From Pseudarthrobacter sp. NIBRBAC000502770 (GTDB lineage Bacteria; Actinomycetota; Actinomycetes; Actinomycetales; Micrococcaceae): DNA of 64,000 bases. A model generated the notes under the pieces. That model was not told where the DNA came from. It did not search any database and worked only from the letters and a program-made list of their open reading frames with translations. The stretch spans positions 3,286,001 to 3,350,000 of the forward strand of contig NZ_CP041198.1 in assembly GCF_006517815.1 (NCBI RefSeq), in the 5' to 3' direction. Positions 1 through 9,589 of the stretch are shown here, piece after piece. How positions within the stretch are numbered: position 1 is the first letter of the stretch; each line of letters opens with the position of its first letter. Both the position numbers and the translations under genes were made by a program.

Positions 1-97
1 AATTTGCGACGCCGACACTCCCAAAGTGCCCCGCGACCGCCGGGCCTTCCTTCAGCACACCCAAAAACAGACTTCCCAAGCTTTCAAGGAGCACCCC

Positions 98-1888
98 ATG
101 AGCAAGATGCGTACCGTTGATGCAGCGGTGGCCATCCTGGAAAAGGAAGGCGCCATCGAGGCGTTCGGCCTGCCAGGCGCCGCCATCAACCCCTTCTATT
201 CCGCAATGCGCGCCCACGGCGGCATCCGCCACACCCTGGCCCGCCACGTTGAGGGCGCCAGCCACATGGCCGACGGTTTCTCCCGCGCCAAGGACGGCAA
301 CATCGGCATCTGCATCGGCACCTCCGGTCCCGCCGGTACAGACATGGTCACAGGTCTCTACGCCGCCTGGGCCGACTCCATCCCTATGCTCTGCATCACT
401 GGCCAGGCTCCGGTGGCCAAGCTGCACAAGGAAGACTTCCAGGCCGTGGACATCGAGTCCATCGCCAAGCCCGTGACCAAGATGGCCATGACCATCCTGG
501 AGCCCGGCCAGGTTCCCGGCGCTTTCCAGAAGGCCTTCCAGCTGATGCGTTCCGGCCGCCCGGGCCCCGTGCTGCTGGACTTGCCCATCGACGTGCAAAT
601 GGCCGAGATCGAATTCGATATCGACACCTACGAGCCCCTTCCCGTCGAGAAGCCCAAGGCATCCCGCAAACAGCTGGAAAAGGCCCTGGACATGCTCCTC
701 GCCGCCAAGCACCCGCTGATCGTGGCCGGCGGCGGCATCATCAACGCCGGCGCGTCCACGCAACTGGTTGAGCTTGCAGAGACCCTTAACGTTCCGGTGA
801 TCCCCACCCTGATGGGCTGGGGCACCATTCCCGATGACCACCAGCTGATGGCCGGCATGGTGGGCCTGCAGACCAGCCACCGCTATGGCAACGAGAACTA
901 CCTGCAGTCCGACTTCGTGCTCGGCATCGGCAACCGCTGGGCCAACCGCCACACCGGCGGCCTGGACACCTACACCGCCGGCCGCGCGTTCGTGCACATC
1001 GACATCGAGCCCACCCAGATCGGCCGCGTGTTCTCCCCTGACCTGGGCATCGCGTCCGACGCCGGTGCGGCGCTGGCCGGGCTGGTTGAGCTCGCCAAGG
1101 AGCGCAAAGCCGCCGGGTCCCTGCCGGACTACAGCGACTGGGTTGCCGAATGCGCAGACCGCAAGGCGTCCCTGCACCGCAAGACCCACTTCGAGAACAT
1201 CCCCATCAAGCCGCAGCGCGTCTACGAGGAGATGAACAAGTCCTTCGGCCGCGACACCACCTACGTGTCCACCATCGGCCTGTCCCAGATCGCCGGCGCG
1301 CAGATGCTGCACGTCTTCGGTCCGCGCAAGTGGATCAACGCCGGCCAGGCAGGCCCGCTGGGCTGGACCGCCCCGGCAGCCCTCGGCGTCGCCCGTTCCA
1401 ACCCGGACCAGACGGTGGTGGCGCTCTCCGGCGACTACGATTTCCAGTTCATGATCGAGGAACTGGCCGTGGGCGCGCAGTTCAACCTGCCGTACATCCA
1501 CGTGGTGGTGAACAACTCCTACCTGGGCCTGATCCGGCAGTCGCAGCGCGGCTTCAACATGGAGCAGAACGTGTCCCTGGCGTTCGAGAACATCAACAGC
1601 TCGCACCTGTCCGAGGACACCCGCGGCTACGGCGTGGACCACCTGAAGGTGGCCGAAGGCCTGGGCTGCAAGGCCGTCCGCGTGGAGGACCCCAGCGACC
1701 TCGCCGCCGCGTTCGACAAGGCCAAGGCCCTGGTGGGTGAGTTCCGGGTTCCCGTGGTGGTGGAGGTGATCCTGGAAAAGGTCACCAACATCTCCATGGG
1801 CGTGGAAATCAACGCCGTGAACGAGTTCGAGGAACTGGCGGAATCCGCCGCCGACGCTCCCACCGCCATCCTGGCCCTGCAGGCCTAA
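98..1888 (+). CDS. gcl: Glyoxylate carboligase (tartronate-semialdehyde synthase)
   Basis: ThDP-dependent enzyme that joins two glyoxylates into tartronate semialdehyde plus CO2 (EC 4.1.1.47), the entry to the glycerate pathway below allantoin. The 596-residue protein follows the E. coli Gcl sequence closely from memory. It keeps Val51 in the ARHVEGASH segment, where other ThDP enzymes have a catalytic glutamate; that valine is the hallmark of Gcl. The ThDP/Mg site (GDYDFQF ... VVNNSYLG) is present near residue 450. The start at 98 has AAGGAG seven bases upstream; the frame stays open further upstream but that part is not conserved. It is followed after 2 bp by glxK and then allB, so this is a glyoxylate/allantoin operon. 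hyi and glxR, its usual partners, are not in the window and may lie upstream. Confidence 0.96.
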   Translation: MSKMRTVDAAVAILEKEGAIEAFGLPGAAINPFYSAMRAHGGIRHTLARHVEGASHMADGFSRAKDGNIGICIGTSGPAGTDMVTGLYAAWADSIPMLCITGQAPVAKLHKEDFQAVDIESIAKPVTKMAMTILEPGQVPGAFQKAFQLMRSGRPGPVLLDLPIDVQMAEIEFDIDTYEPLPVEKPKASRKQLEKALDMLLAAKHPLIVAGGGIINAGASTQLVELAETLNVPVIPTLMGWGTIPDDHQLMAGMVGLQTSHRYGNENYLQSDFVLGIGNRWANRHTGGLDTYTAGRAFVHIDIEPTQIGRVFSPDLGIASDAGAALAGLVELAKERKAAGSLPDYSDWVAECADRKASLHRKTHFENIPIKPQRVYEEMNKSFGRDTTYVSTIGLSQIAGAQMLHVFGPRKWINAGQAGPLGWTAPAALGVARSNPDQTVVALSGDYDFQFMIEELAVGAQFNLPYIHVVVNNSYLGLIRQSQRGFNMEQNVSLAFENINSSHLSEDTRGYGVDHLKVAEGLGCKAVRVEDPSDLAAAFDKAKALVGEFRVPVVVEVILEKVTNISMGVEINAVNEFEELAESAADAPTAILALQA

Positions 1889-1890
1889 CC

Positions 1891-3084
1891 ATGCGGATCG
1901 TGATTGCCCCGGACAAATTCAAGGGTTCGCTGTCAGCCCCGGAGGTGTGCAGCCACCTGGAAAAGGGCCTGCAGCGCGGGGCCGGCGGAAACCTGGACAT
2001 CGTCCGGATTCCGGTGGCCGACGGCGGCGAGGGCACCCTCGACGCCGCCGTCGGCTCCGGCTTCACCCGCCGCACGGCAACGGTCACCGGCCCCAACGGA
2101 CAGCCGGTGGAGGCGGACTTCGCGGTCCGGGCCCACGAGGCCGTGATCGAGATGGCGACGGCCTCCGGGCTCGCCCTGGTGCCAAGCGTCCGGAACGGAC
2201 GCCGTCCGGATTCGGCGGATGCCACCACGGCCACCAGCCTGGGCACCGGACAGCTCATCCGCACAGCGCTGGACGCCGGCTGCCGCCGGATCATCCTCGG
2301 TGTGGGCGGCAGTGCCAATACCGACGGCGGCGCCGGCCTCCTGCAGGGCCTCGGCGCCAGGTTCCTGGACAGCAGGAACAACGAACTCTCCCCGGGCGGG
2401 GCTGCGCTGGCCAACCTGCACAGCATCGATTTCACCGATTTCGAGCCCCGCCTGGTGGACACCCGCTTTGTGCTGGCGTCCGACGTGGACAACCCGCTGC
2501 TCGGCGCCCAGGGCGCCGCGGCGGTGTTTGGTCCGCAAAAGGGCGCCGCGCAACAAGACGTCGGCATGCTCGACGCCGCCCTGGCCAGGTTCGTCGAAGT
2601 CCTGGCCAGGGAAATCGGATTCCGCGCCGTCAAGGCCGCCGAGGCTCCAGGAGCCGGGGCAGCCGGCGGGGTGGGCTACGCCGCCATCGCCGTCCTGGCC
2701 GCAACGCGGCGGCCAGGCATCGACGTCGTCCTTGAATTCACGGGGCTGGCGGACCGCCTGGCGGGTGCCGACCTGGTGATCACGGGCGAAGGCAGCCTGG
2801 ACGAACAGAGCCTGCTGGGCAAGACGCCGATGGGTGTGGCCCGGGCAGCGGCAGGCCAGGGTGTTCCCGTCGTCGCCGTCTGCGGCCGGACCACCCTGGA
2901 CCAGGACCAGGCCGCGGCTGCCGGGTTCGAGGACATCCATGCTTTGACGGCGCTCGAAACCGATGTAGACAGGTGCATAGCAGAGGCAGGGCCGCTGCTG
3001 GAGCAGCTGGGCACCCAGATCAGTGCGGGGCTGGCGGCCAACAGGCCTGCCACCGCAAGTACCAAGGAGGACCTCCGTGTCTGA
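1891..3084 (+). CDS. glxK: Glycerate kinase
   Basis: Phosphorylates glycerate and so feeds carbon from tartronate semialdehyde into glycolysis. The 397-residue protein has the family N-terminus ([15 protein letters not shown]), the [11 protein letters not shown] segment near residue 140 and the [11 protein letters not shown] segment near residue 300, all typical of the GlxK/GarK family. Whether the product is 2- or 3-phosphoglycerate cannot be read from the sequence. ATG lies 2 bp after the gcl stop, and the 3' end overlaps the allB start by 8 bp, indicating translational coupling. The tartronate semialdehyde reductase that should link Gcl to this kinase is not in the window. Confidence 0.93.
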   Translation: MRIVIAPDKFKGSLSAPEVCSHLEKGLQRGAGGNLDIVRIPVADGGEGTLDAAVGSGFTRRTATVTGPNGQPVEADFAVRAHEAVIEMATASGLALVPSVRNGRRPDSADATTATSLGTGQLIRTALDAGCRRIILGVGGSANTDGGAGLLQGLGARFLDSRNNELSPGGAALANLHSIDFTDFEPRLVDTRFVLASDVDNPLLGAQGAAAVFGPQKGAAQQDVGMLDAALARFVEVLAREIGFRAVKAAEAPGAGAAGGVGYAAIAVLAATRRPGIDVVLEFTGLADRLAGADLVITGEGSLDEQSLLGKTPMGVARAAAGQGVPVVAVCGRTTLDQDQAAAAGFEDIHALTALETDVDRCIAEAGPLLEQLGTQISAGLAANRPATASTKEDLRV

Positions 3085-4420
3085 AGAACGCTTTGACCTC
3101 GTCATCCGTGGCCGGCGCATCCTGACCACCGCCGGCATCGCCCCGCGCGAAGTGGGGGTGCGCAACGGCAGGATCGTGGCCATCGAGCCGCTGGGCAACG
3201 GCCTGGCCGGCGCCGAGGTTATCGAACTGGCCGACGACGAGGCGCTGCTTCCGGGCCTGGTGGACACCCACGTCCACGTCAACGAGCCCGGCCGCACCGA
3301 ATGGGAGGGCTTCGCCTCAGCCACCCGCGCCGCGGCAGCCGGCGGCGTCACCACCATCATCGACATGCCGCTGAACTCCGTTCCGCCCACCACCACCGTG
3401 GAAAACCTTAAGCTCAAGCGCGAGGTGGCCGAGGACCAGGCGTTCATCGACGTCGGGTTCTGGGGCGGCGCCATCCCCGGCAACAAGGCCGACCTCCGTC
3501 CGCTGCACGACGAAGGCGTCTTCGGCTTCAAGTGCTTCCTCCTGCACTCCGGCGTGGACGAGTTTCCGCACCTCGAGGCGGACGAGATGGAGGAGGACAT
3601 GGCCGAGCTGAAGTCCTTCGATTCGCTCATGATCGTCCACGCCGAGGACTCGCACGCCATCGACCGGGCACCGCACCCTGGCGGGGACCACTACGAAACC
3701 TTCCTGGCCTCCCGCCCCCGTGGAGCCGAGAACAAGGCCATTGCCGAGGTCATTGAGCGGGCGCGCTGGACCGGTGCCCGGGCCCACATCCTGCACCTGT
3801 CGTCGTCGGATGCGCTGCCCATGATCGCCAGCGCAAAACGCGACGGCGTCAAGCTCACCGTGGAAACGTGCCCGCACTACCTGACCCTGATGGCGGAGGA
3901 AATCCCGGACGGCGCCACCGCCTACAAGTGCTGCCCGCCCATCCGCGAGGCTTCCAACCGGGAGCTGCTGTGGCAGGGCCTCCTGGACGGCACCATCGAC
4001 TGCATCGTCTCGGACCACTCCCCCTCCACGCTGGACCTGAAAGACCTCGAGAACGGCGACTTCGCCGTGGCCTGGGGCGGCGTCTCCTCCCTGCAGCTGG
4101 GCCTGTCCCTGATCTGGACGGAGGCGCGGCACCGCGGCATCCCGCTGGAACAGGTGGTGTCCTGGATGGCGGAACGGCCTGCCAACCTCGCACGGCTCAC
4201 CAACAAGGGCCAGCTGGCGCTGGGCTATGACGCCGACTTTGCCGTGTTCGCCCCCGACGAGGCCTTCGTGGTGGACGTGTCCAAGCTCAAGCACAAGAAC
4301 CCCATCACCCCGTACGACGGCAAGGCCCTGTCCGGCGTGGTGCGCAAGACCTTCCTCCGCGGCGCCGCAGTGGACGGCCAGACCCCCACGGGCAGGCTGA
4401 TCCGCCGCGGCGGCGTCTAG
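3077..4420 (+). CDS. allB: Allantoinase
   Basis: Cyclic amidohydrolase that opens allantoin to allantoate (EC 3.5.2.5). GTG is chosen as start because AAGGAGG lies seven bases upstream and the frame before it is not conserved. All expected metal-site residues are visible in the 447-residue protein: the HVH pair (H65, H67), the carboxylatable lysine K152 in GFKCF, H188 in IVHAED, H240 in AHILHLS and D313 in SDHSP. The spacing fits AllB better than dihydropyrimidinase. The allantoin-forming steps uraD/uraH lie separately at 12.5-13.3 kb, with unrelated genes between. Confidence 0.94.
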   Translation: MSEERFDLVIRGRRILTTAGIAPREVGVRNGRIVAIEPLGNGLAGAEVIELADDEALLPGLVDTHVHVNEPGRTEWEGFASATRAAAAGGVTTIIDMPLNSVPPTTTVENLKLKREVAEDQAFIDVGFWGGAIPGNKADLRPLHDEGVFGFKCFLLHSGVDEFPHLEADEMEEDMAELKSFDSLMIVHAEDSHAIDRAPHPGGDHYETFLASRPRGAENKAIAEVIERARWTGARAHILHLSSSDALPMIASAKRDGVKLTVETCPHYLTLMAEEIPDGATAYKCCPPIREASNRELLWQGLLDGTIDCIVSDHSPSTLDLKDLENGDFAVAWGGVSSLQLGLSLIWTEARHRGIPLEQVVSWMAERPANLARLTNKGQLALGYDADFAVFAPDEAFVVDVSKLKHKNPITPYDGKALSGVVRKTFLRGAAVDGQTPTGRLIRRGGV

Positions 4421-4429
4421 GGACGCGCC

Positions 4430-5098
4430 ATGGCAGTGGAAGCACACCATCCCCGGACGGCAGTACCGCATCGGGTCCATCAGCCGGTTCCGGCCCGGCG
4501 GGCCACCGCCCACGGGCTGGCCGTCTGGGTGGTTCCGGCCGAAGGAACCACCCCGGACCTCCTGCGCCACGCCGCCCAAATGGTCCTCGCCAGGGCCCTC
4601 GAAACTGCTCCGGAGGCGGAAGTCCATTGGCCTGCCGCCGGAGCCCCCATGTCCGGGGTCTCCGCCGGGACGGAAGGAGTCGCAGCCGACTCCTCTCACG
4701 CTCCTTCCGCAGCGGAGAACCCCGGCGCAACCGGGCCCGACGGCGGCACGCGCCTGCCGCCGTCGGCCGGCCCCGTCAGCCGGGTCGCCGTGGACCTTGC
4801 CGCCGACTCCGTCCTGCTGGACGGCAGCCCGGTGGCGCTGACCGGCGTCGAATACAAGGTGCTGCGCTACCTGGTGACGCACCTGTCCCGCACGGTAGGC
4901 CGCGAGGAACTGCAGGAGTTCCTGGAATCGCTGGATTTTCCCGGCGCCACCGCCCGTTCCATCGACGTCTACGTGGGCAGGATCCGCAAGAAACTGGGCA
5001 ATGCCCGCCACGCCGTGGCCACCGTCCGCGGCGGCGGCTACCAGTTTGTGCCGGGCCCGCACGCAGCCGTTCGGGGTCCGGCGGAATACTGCATATGA
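4430..5098 (+). CDS. OmpR/PhoB-type winged-helix DNA-binding protein
   Basis: The C-terminal ~100 residues form an OmpR/PhoB-type winged helix, recognisable by LTGVEYKVLRYL, the RSIDVYVGRIRKKLG recognition region and the RGGGYQF wing. There is no phosphoacceptor receiver domain; the N-terminal ~120 residues are a poorly conserved Pro/Ala-rich segment containing a possible small alpha/beta unit (AVWVVPAEGTTPDLL). It starts 9 bp after allB, so it may control the gcl-glxK-allB operon, but that is inference from position only. Similar receiver-less winged-helix proteins are common in Arthrobacter. Confidence 0.75.
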   Translation: MAVEAHHPRTAVPHRVHQPVPARRATAHGLAVWVVPAEGTTPDLLRHAAQMVLARALETAPEAEVHWPAAGAPMSGVSAGTEGVAADSSHAPSAAENPGATGPDGGTRLPPSAGPVSRVAVDLAADSVLLDGSPVALTGVEYKVLRYLVTHLSRTVGREELQEFLESLDFPGATARSIDVYVGRIRKKLGNARHAVATVRGGGYQFVPGPHAAVRGPAEYCI

Positions 5099-5117
5099 CG
5101 CGCTGGTTTGTATCAGT

Positions 5118-5133
5118 AAGCGGTGACCCGCTT
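5118..5133 (+). terminator. Short hairpin after the gcl operon
   Basis: A 6-bp GC-rich stem (AAGCGG/CCGCTT) with a TGAC loop lies 19 bp after the stop of the winged-helix gene. There is no T-run, so it is only a weak terminator candidate. Confidence 0.35.
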
Positions 5134-5179
5134 CACTTGATGTTTGGCCATCACTGACCGAGTCTTACAAAGGAACGCC

Positions 5180-5659
5180 ATGAGCCCCACCCTGACCACC
5201 AAGCTTCAGCCCGGTACCCCGGCTCCTGATTTCACCCTCCGGGACGCCCAGGGCCGCGAGACCTCGCTGGCCGATTACCGTGGCAAGAACGTCATTGTCT
5301 ACTTCTACCCGAAGGCGGCAACCCCCGGCTGCACCACCGAAGCCTGCGATTTCCGCGACAGCCTGGCCTCCCTGCAGGGCAAGGGCTACGAGGTAGTCGG
5401 CATCTCCCCGGACGCCCAGGAAGCCCTGGCCGGCTTCAGCGGCGACTTCTCCCTCACCTTCCCCCTCCTGTCCGATCCCGACCACGCGGTTGCCCTGGCC
5501 TACGGCGCCTGGGGCGAAAAGCTGGTCCACGGCGAAATCCATGAGGGCATCGTCCGCTCCACGGTTGTGGTGGACCCTGAAGGAAACGTCACCCTGGCCC
5601 AGTACCAGGTGCAGGCCGACGGCCACGTCGCCCGCCTCAAGGAAGCCCTGGGAATCTAA
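5180..5659 (+). CDS. bcp: Thioredoxin-dependent peroxiredoxin (Bcp/PrxQ)
   Basis: Two-cysteine peroxiredoxin of the Bcp/PrxQ class that reduces H2O2 and organic peroxides with electrons from thioredoxin. The 159-residue protein has the active-site segment YFYPKAATPGCTTEAC, with peroxidatic C51 and resolving C56 five residues apart as in PrxQ, then the conserved FR. ATG at 5180 has AAAGGA upstream and gives the family length; the upstream extension is not conserved. It is monocistronic, with a strong hairpin just downstream. Confidence 0.93.
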   Translation: MSPTLTTKLQPGTPAPDFTLRDAQGRETSLADYRGKNVIVYFYPKAATPGCTTEACDFRDSLASLQGKGYEVVGISPDAQEALAGFSGDFSLTFPLLSDPDHAVALAYGAWGEKLVHGEIHEGIVRSTVVVDPEGNVTLAQYQVQADGHVARLKEALGI

Positions 5660-5689
5660 ACCCGCCACCATTTCCCGCAGCATTTCCAC

Positions 5690-5723
5690 GGACGCCCCAG
5701 CACCTTGCGTGCTTGGGGCGTCC
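5690..5723. terminator. Bidirectional hairpin terminator
   Basis: A 14-bp stem (GGACGCCCCAGCAC paired with its complement, one bulged T) around a CTTGC loop sits between the convergent bcp and MFS genes. Confidence 0.75.
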
Positions 5724-5727
5724 GGGC

Positions 5728-7116
5728 TTAATCCGCAGTTTCCATTGCCGCCTGCGCATACGACGCCGACACCCGGCGGTAGACCGGGGAAAGGAAGGCG
5801 AGCAGGGCGGCCAGGATCATGATGAGCCCGGCCACCAGGAATACCAGGGCGATGCCGCGCGAGGTGCCCTCGCCCAGGAGTGGCGCCAGGAGCGCGGCAC
5901 CGTCCGCGGACCGGGCGTACGGGATGATCCAGTACTGGGCAATGGGGGCGATGAGGAACGCCGTGACGGGAGCGGCGGCGGACTCGAAGGCCATGGCGAA
6001 GCCAAAGACGCGTCCCTGCCGTTCCAGCGGCACCATCCGCTGGATGACCGTCTGTTCAGCGGCCTCCACGAATGGCACCAGCACCAGGTACAGCCAGATC
6101 CCCAGGATGTAGAGCCATGGCCACTCCCGCAGCGTGAACACGGCGCCGAGCACTCCCATGGCCGCCACGGCAACCAGCAGGGTCCGCAACGGGTTGGCGC
6201 CGAGCCCGAATTTCCCAATCAGCGCGCCGCCGATGATGAATCCCGTGGATCCAACCGCGAAGACGGCACCCCACATCTCCACCGAAAACATCTCCAGCCC
6301 GTAGGGGTCCATCAGCGCCATGTAGACGCCGCCGATGAAGTTGTTGAACGTGGAAAACACGATCAGCGCGAACAGCCCCGAGATGGCCAGGACGGCAGTG
6401 AACGAACCCCGAAGGTCGAAGCCGCCATGGGCGTCCGATGCCGCCACGTGTACCTCCTCGGGCATCCGAAGGGTCAGCAGGTGCACCGCAGCCAGCGCCG
6501 TGAGCACCAGCGCGACGGCGATGGTCCAGCCCATGCCCAGCAACCCGATGGACAGCCCGGACAGCAGGGAGGTGACGATGAACATCAGCCCCTGCACCAT
6601 TCCCACCAATCCGTTGGCATTCGCCCGCCGCTCCGGCTCGATGAGGATGGTCACCGTGGTGGACAGGGCGATGTTCCGCATGTTCTCCACCACGGCGCCG
6701 ATCAGGATGATCAGCGTAAAGATCCAGAACCACGGCTGCCCCAGGTCCAGCAGGGACGGGGCAGGAGTGAGCAGGAACATCACCCCTGACACTAAGAACA
6801 TCACCAAGGTGAAGGCGGCGGCGAACCGCATCACGGCCAGCTTCCGGCAGCGGTCCACGAACGTGCCGAAGCTGATGCTGGACAGGGCAATCAGCAGCAT
6901 GTAGGCGCCGCCCACCACACCGGTGGCAATCACGTTGCGCGTCTCCAGGTACAGCCAGAACGTCAGCGCGAACCACAGGTAGCTGGTGGTGATGTTGGCC
7001 AATGCCGTGTTGACCAGGATTCCGGCGAAGGTGCGGGAGCGCTCAGCCGGCGTTCGCAGGGCGGCGGCAACGGTATCCGGATCCGCGGCAGCACTGCCCG
7101 GTTCCTGCTGGGTCAT
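5728..7116 (-). CDS. MFS transporter, MFS_3/enterobactin-exporter type
   Basis: Integral membrane carrier of 462 residues with about 12 hydrophobic segments. The start MTQQEPGS at 7116 is chosen; the open frame upstream is not conserved and would overlap the promoter of the divergent GNAT gene. FVDRCRKLAVMRFA after TM2 corresponds to the MFS loop 2-3 motif. The architecture resembles the MFS_3 / enterobactin-exporter type often called macrolide exporters, but the substrate cannot be deduced. Confidence 0.85.
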   Translation of the reverse strand: MTQQEPGSAAADPDTVAAALRTPAERSRTFAGILVNTALANITTSYLWFALTFWLYLETRNVIATGVVGGAYMLLIALSSISFGTFVDRCRKLAVMRFAAAFTLVMFLVSGVMFLLTPAPSLLDLGQPWFWIFTLIILIGAVVENMRNIALSTTVTILIEPERRANANGLVGMVQGLMFIVTSLLSGLSIGLLGMGWTIAVALVLTALAAVHLLTLRMPEEVHVAASDAHGGFDLRGSFTAVLAISGLFALIVFSTFNNFIGGVYMALMDPYGLEMFSVEMWGAVFAVGSTGFIIGGALIGKFGLGANPLRTLLVAVAAMGVLGAVFTLREWPWLYILGIWLYLVLVPFVEAAEQTVIQRMVPLERQGRVFGFAMAFESAAAPVTAFLIAPIAQYWIIPYARSADGAALLAPLLGEGTSRGIALVFLVAGLIMILAALLAFLSPVYRRVSASYAQAAMETAD

Positions 7117-7193
7117 GCGTCCCAGTGTAGTGACGGGCAACAGGAGCCAACAGTGGAGATCAGCCCGGCAGGCGGTTCCCGGCCAGCGGCGGC

Positions 7194-7205
7194 TAGGATC
7201 GCAGC
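7194..7205 (+). promoter_or_regulatory. Leaderless-type -10 box for the GNAT gene
   Basis: TAGGAT ends exactly 6 nt before the ATG at 7206 and no Shine-Dalgarno sequence is present. This spacing would place the transcription start on the start codon. Confidence 0.5.
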
Positions 7206-7778
7206 ATGGCCATTGAGGTGCGACCCGCAACGGTCTTCGAGGACGTCAAGATCCTCGTGGGCCCCAAACGGCCCGACGCCACCGTCTGCTGGTGCCTGAG
7301 CTACCGGATTCCCTCGAAGCAAAACGTGTCATTGCGGGGCGAAGAGCGCGGGGAACTGGTCCGGGAGCTGGTGACGCAGGATCCGCCGCCAGGCGTGGTG
7401 GCGTACGACGACGGCGAACCGGTCGGGTGGGCAGCGGTGCACCCTCGGGCGGACACCAGCTTCGCCCGCAACAGGCGGATTCCCCACGTTGACGACCAGG
7501 ACGCCTGGTCGGTGTGGTGCCTCCGCGTCCGGCCCGGCCACCGCGGCAAGGGAATCTCACACCATCTGCTGGCCGGTGCCGTCGCCATGGCCCGCGCTTA
7601 CGGGGCTCCCGTTGTGGAGGGCTATCCCGTGGACAACGGCGGCCACAAGGTGGACCTCACCATGGCTTACGTGGGTACCCGCAAGCTCTTCGAGGCTGCT
7701 GGCTTTACCAAGGCTGCGGACACCACCTCGGTGCTCAACGGCTTCCCCCGGGTGCTGATGCGGCTGCAACTGGAATAA
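7206..7778 (+). CDS. GNAT-family N-acetyltransferase
   Basis: A 190-residue protein with the acetyl-CoA pyrophosphate loop RVRPGHRGKGIS near residues 107-118 (the R/Q-x-x-G-x-G/A motif) preceded by the beta4 strand AWSVWCL. The C-terminal GTRKLFEAAGF is the usual GNAT beta5/alpha4 segment. The N-terminal part (VCWCLSYRIP) resembles a GNAT subgroup common in Arthrobacter. The acceptor substrate is unknown. The gene is divergent from the MFS carrier and probably leaderless. Confidence 0.85.
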   Translation: MAIEVRPATVFEDVKILVGPKRPDATVCWCLSYRIPSKQNVSLRGEERGELVRELVTQDPPPGVVAYDDGEPVGWAAVHPRADTSFARNRRIPHVDDQDAWSVWCLRVRPGHRGKGISHHLLAGAVAMARAYGAPVVEGYPVDNGGHKVDLTMAYVGTRKLFEAAGFTKAADTTSVLNGFPRVLMRLQLE

Positions 7779-7783
7779 CAGCG

Positions 7784-7900
7784 CTACTTCCGGCGCCAGT
7801 ACTTTCGCCAATCGACTTCCATGGCCCACAACGCCAGCAGCATCGCGTCCATGGTCATGAGTCCAGCCATCAGGTACGACCAACCGACAAACAAACTCAC
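7784..7900 (-). CDS. Small single-span membrane protein, 38 residues
   Basis: Short frame starting with GTG and preceded by a good ribosome site (AGGAG, 6 nt spacer). The predicted peptide has a hydrophobic stretch (VSLFVGWSYLMAGL followed by MDAMLLALWAM) and ends in a basic tail (DWRKYWRRK), so it looks like a single-pass membrane peptide with a cytoplasmic positive end. It follows the coiled-coil gene at 7951-8232 on the same strand by 50 bp. No family is recognised. Its 3' end lies 5 bp from the convergent GNAT stop. Confidence 0.5.
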   Translation of the reverse strand: MSLFVGWSYLMAGLMTMDAMLLALWAMEVDWRKYWRRK

Positions 7901-7950
7901 AGCAATCTCCTGACTATCCCCAGCCAATCGATTGCTGCTAAGTGTGGCAC

Positions 7951-8232
7951 CTACAAGGCGGGTACGGAATGCCCTCGGCCCGCAGTCTTTAAAAGGCCCT
8001 CCAGCCTGCCATGCGCCTCGGTCTCCAGCTTGAGCCGATGCGTGAGTTTCTCCACCTGCCTGGACATGTGTTCCCCCACCTGCAGCCGGTCCCCGGGCCA
8101 ACTGGAGACCTCCCGGGATTCGGCGAGGGCCTGCTCCAGTTCCCTGGCAGCGGCCCGCACCTTCCGTGAGTGGAAGAAGACGCGCAGGAAAGCCCTGGCT
8201 TTGTCCATTCCGTTCTGTTTTACGTGTTCCAT
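7951..8232 (-). CDS. Hypothetical coiled-coil protein
   Basis: A 93-residue protein beginning MEHVKQNGMDKARAFLRV, with a GGGGA-like ribosome site upstream. It is rich in Arg, Glu and Leu and has heptad-like segments (AARELEQALAES and VEKLTHRLKLETEAHGRLEGLL) that suggest a helical hairpin or coiled coil. The frame continues upstream to about 8418, but that part does not look coding. Function unknown. It lies between the divergent response-regulator gene and a 38-residue membrane protein that could be its partner. Confidence 0.55.
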   Translation of the reverse strand: MEHVKQNGMDKARAFLRVFFHSRKVRAAARELEQALAESREVSSWPGDRLQVGEHMSRQVEKLTHRLKLETEAHGRLEGLLKTAGRGHSVPAL

Positions 8233-8476
8233 TGGCTTCCCCGCCTTCCGCAACCTTGTCAGCTTCCACGCGGTCGTCGTCGTACCCTGTTCCTGGAAAG
8301 CTGCTGCGTTATGTCGAGTGTGACCGGCGTTCCTCAACGTCCCGGCAAGCGGACCCCAAGATTCCCGCAAGATCGGGTGTGCGTGGTTCCCGCACGATGC
8401 ACTTGTCAGCGAAGTCACCGGAAACTGTGGAGCCTAAGACATGCCCCGTGCGCCTTAATACTGTAGAAGTAGAGCT

Positions 8477-9589
8477 ATGGTCTCTCCCTCCGAATCCCGC
8501 CGTGCGGTGGTCATCGAAGATGATCCGGACATCCGCGGGCTCCTGGTCCGCGTCCTGGTGAAGCAGGGTTTCGACGTCACCCAGGCCGGGGCAGGGCTCC
8601 CGGGGGTGGAGGAAGTCCGCCGCACCAGGCCGGACCTGGTAACCCTGGACCTGAACCTGCCGGACCTTGACGGGCTGGAGGTCTGCAAGCTCCTGCGCGA
8701 GTTCTCGGACGCGTTCATCGTGATGCTCACCGCCCGTGCGGACGAACTCGACAAGCTGACCGGCCTGGACAACGGCGCCGACGAATACATCAGCAAGCCG
8801 TTCAGCCCCCGGGAACTGCAGTCCCGGATCAATGCACTGTTCCGGCGCCGGCCCTCAGCCGCGGCGGAGTCCGCCGCCCGGGGCGAGCTGGAACGCGCCA
8901 CCGAAGTGCAGCAAAGCCTCCTGCCCAAGGAAGACATCCGGGTTGACGGTTACGACGTGGCGGGCCTCTTCCGCCCGTCCCAAAGCGTGGGCGGCGACTT
9001 CTACGATTGGTACCAGACGCCGGACGGGCTCCACCTCACTTTCGCCGATGCCATGGGCAAAGGCATGGGGGCGGCGCTGATCGCGGCAACAGTCCGCGCA
9101 GTGATGCGTTCCACGGGCCTGCGGCAGGACCTCGACGCCGGGTTCGGCGCCGCCAGCAAGGCGATCGCCGCCGACCTGGACTCCTCCAACTCATTTGTCA
9201 CCCTGTTCCATGCCCGCCTGGACGCGGCATCAGGCAAGGTCAGCTATGTAGACGCCGGGCACGGCCTTGCGCTGCATGTCCAGCCGGCCGGGCCGGCGGA
9301 CCGCCTCCCCTCCGGCGGACCACCGGTTGGCGCCTGGCCCGGGACTCAGTGGCCGCAGGCGGGCCTGGAGCTGGCCCCGGGCGACTCGCTGGTTGTGGTC
9401 AGCGACGGAGTGCTGGATGTGTTCGGGTCAGTGGAGGACTTCACCGAGGCAGTACAGCACGCAACGCAGTCCGCAGGTACGGCGCAGGAAGCCAGCAACT
9501 CCATCCTGGCCCTGGCCCCGGCAGAAACCGCCGAAGACGATGTCACCGTGGTTGTGGTCCGCCGCCTGCCCGTGGAGGTGCCGGCTTGA
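8477..9589 (+). CDS. Response regulator fused to PP2C/SpoIIE-type phosphatase
   Basis: RsbU/RssB-like signalling phosphatase. Residues 8-120 are a receiver domain with acidic pocket E14/D15/D16, phosphoacceptor D58 (TLDLNLPD) and K107 (YISKPF). A short helical linker leads to a PPM/SpoIIE phosphatase domain (about 150-365) with metal-binding motifs VGGDFYDW, DAMGKGMGAA, DAGHGLAL, SDGVLDVFG and DDVTVVVV. The family dephosphorylates STAS-domain anti-sigma-factor antagonists. The gene heads an overlapping four-gene set whose third and fourth members are a STAS protein and an RsbW-like kinase, the predicted partners. Its histidine kinase is not in the window. Confidence 0.92.
   Translation: MVSPSESRRAVVIEDDPDIRGLLVRVLVKQGFDVTQAGAGLPGVEEVRRTRPDLVTLDLNLPDLDGLEVCKLLREFSDAFIVMLTARADELDKLTGLDNGADEYISKPFSPRELQSRINALFRRRPSAAAESAARGELERATEVQQSLLPKEDIRVDGYDVAGLFRPSQSVGGDFYDWYQTPDGLHLTFADAMGKGMGAALIAATVRAVMRSTGLRQDLDAGFGAASKAIAADLDSSNSFVTLFHARLDAASGKVSYVDAGHGLALHVQPAGPADRLPSGGPPVGAWPGTQWPQAGLELAPGDSLVVVSDGVLDVFGSVEDFTEAVQHATQSAGTAQEASNSILALAPAETAEDDVTVVVVRRLPVEVPA

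Noticed and set aside
9007..9585. Upstream extension of the glycosyltransferase frame
   Set aside because: The upstream part is a shadow of the phosphatase gene. The enzyme begins with its membrane segment at the TTGA overlap.
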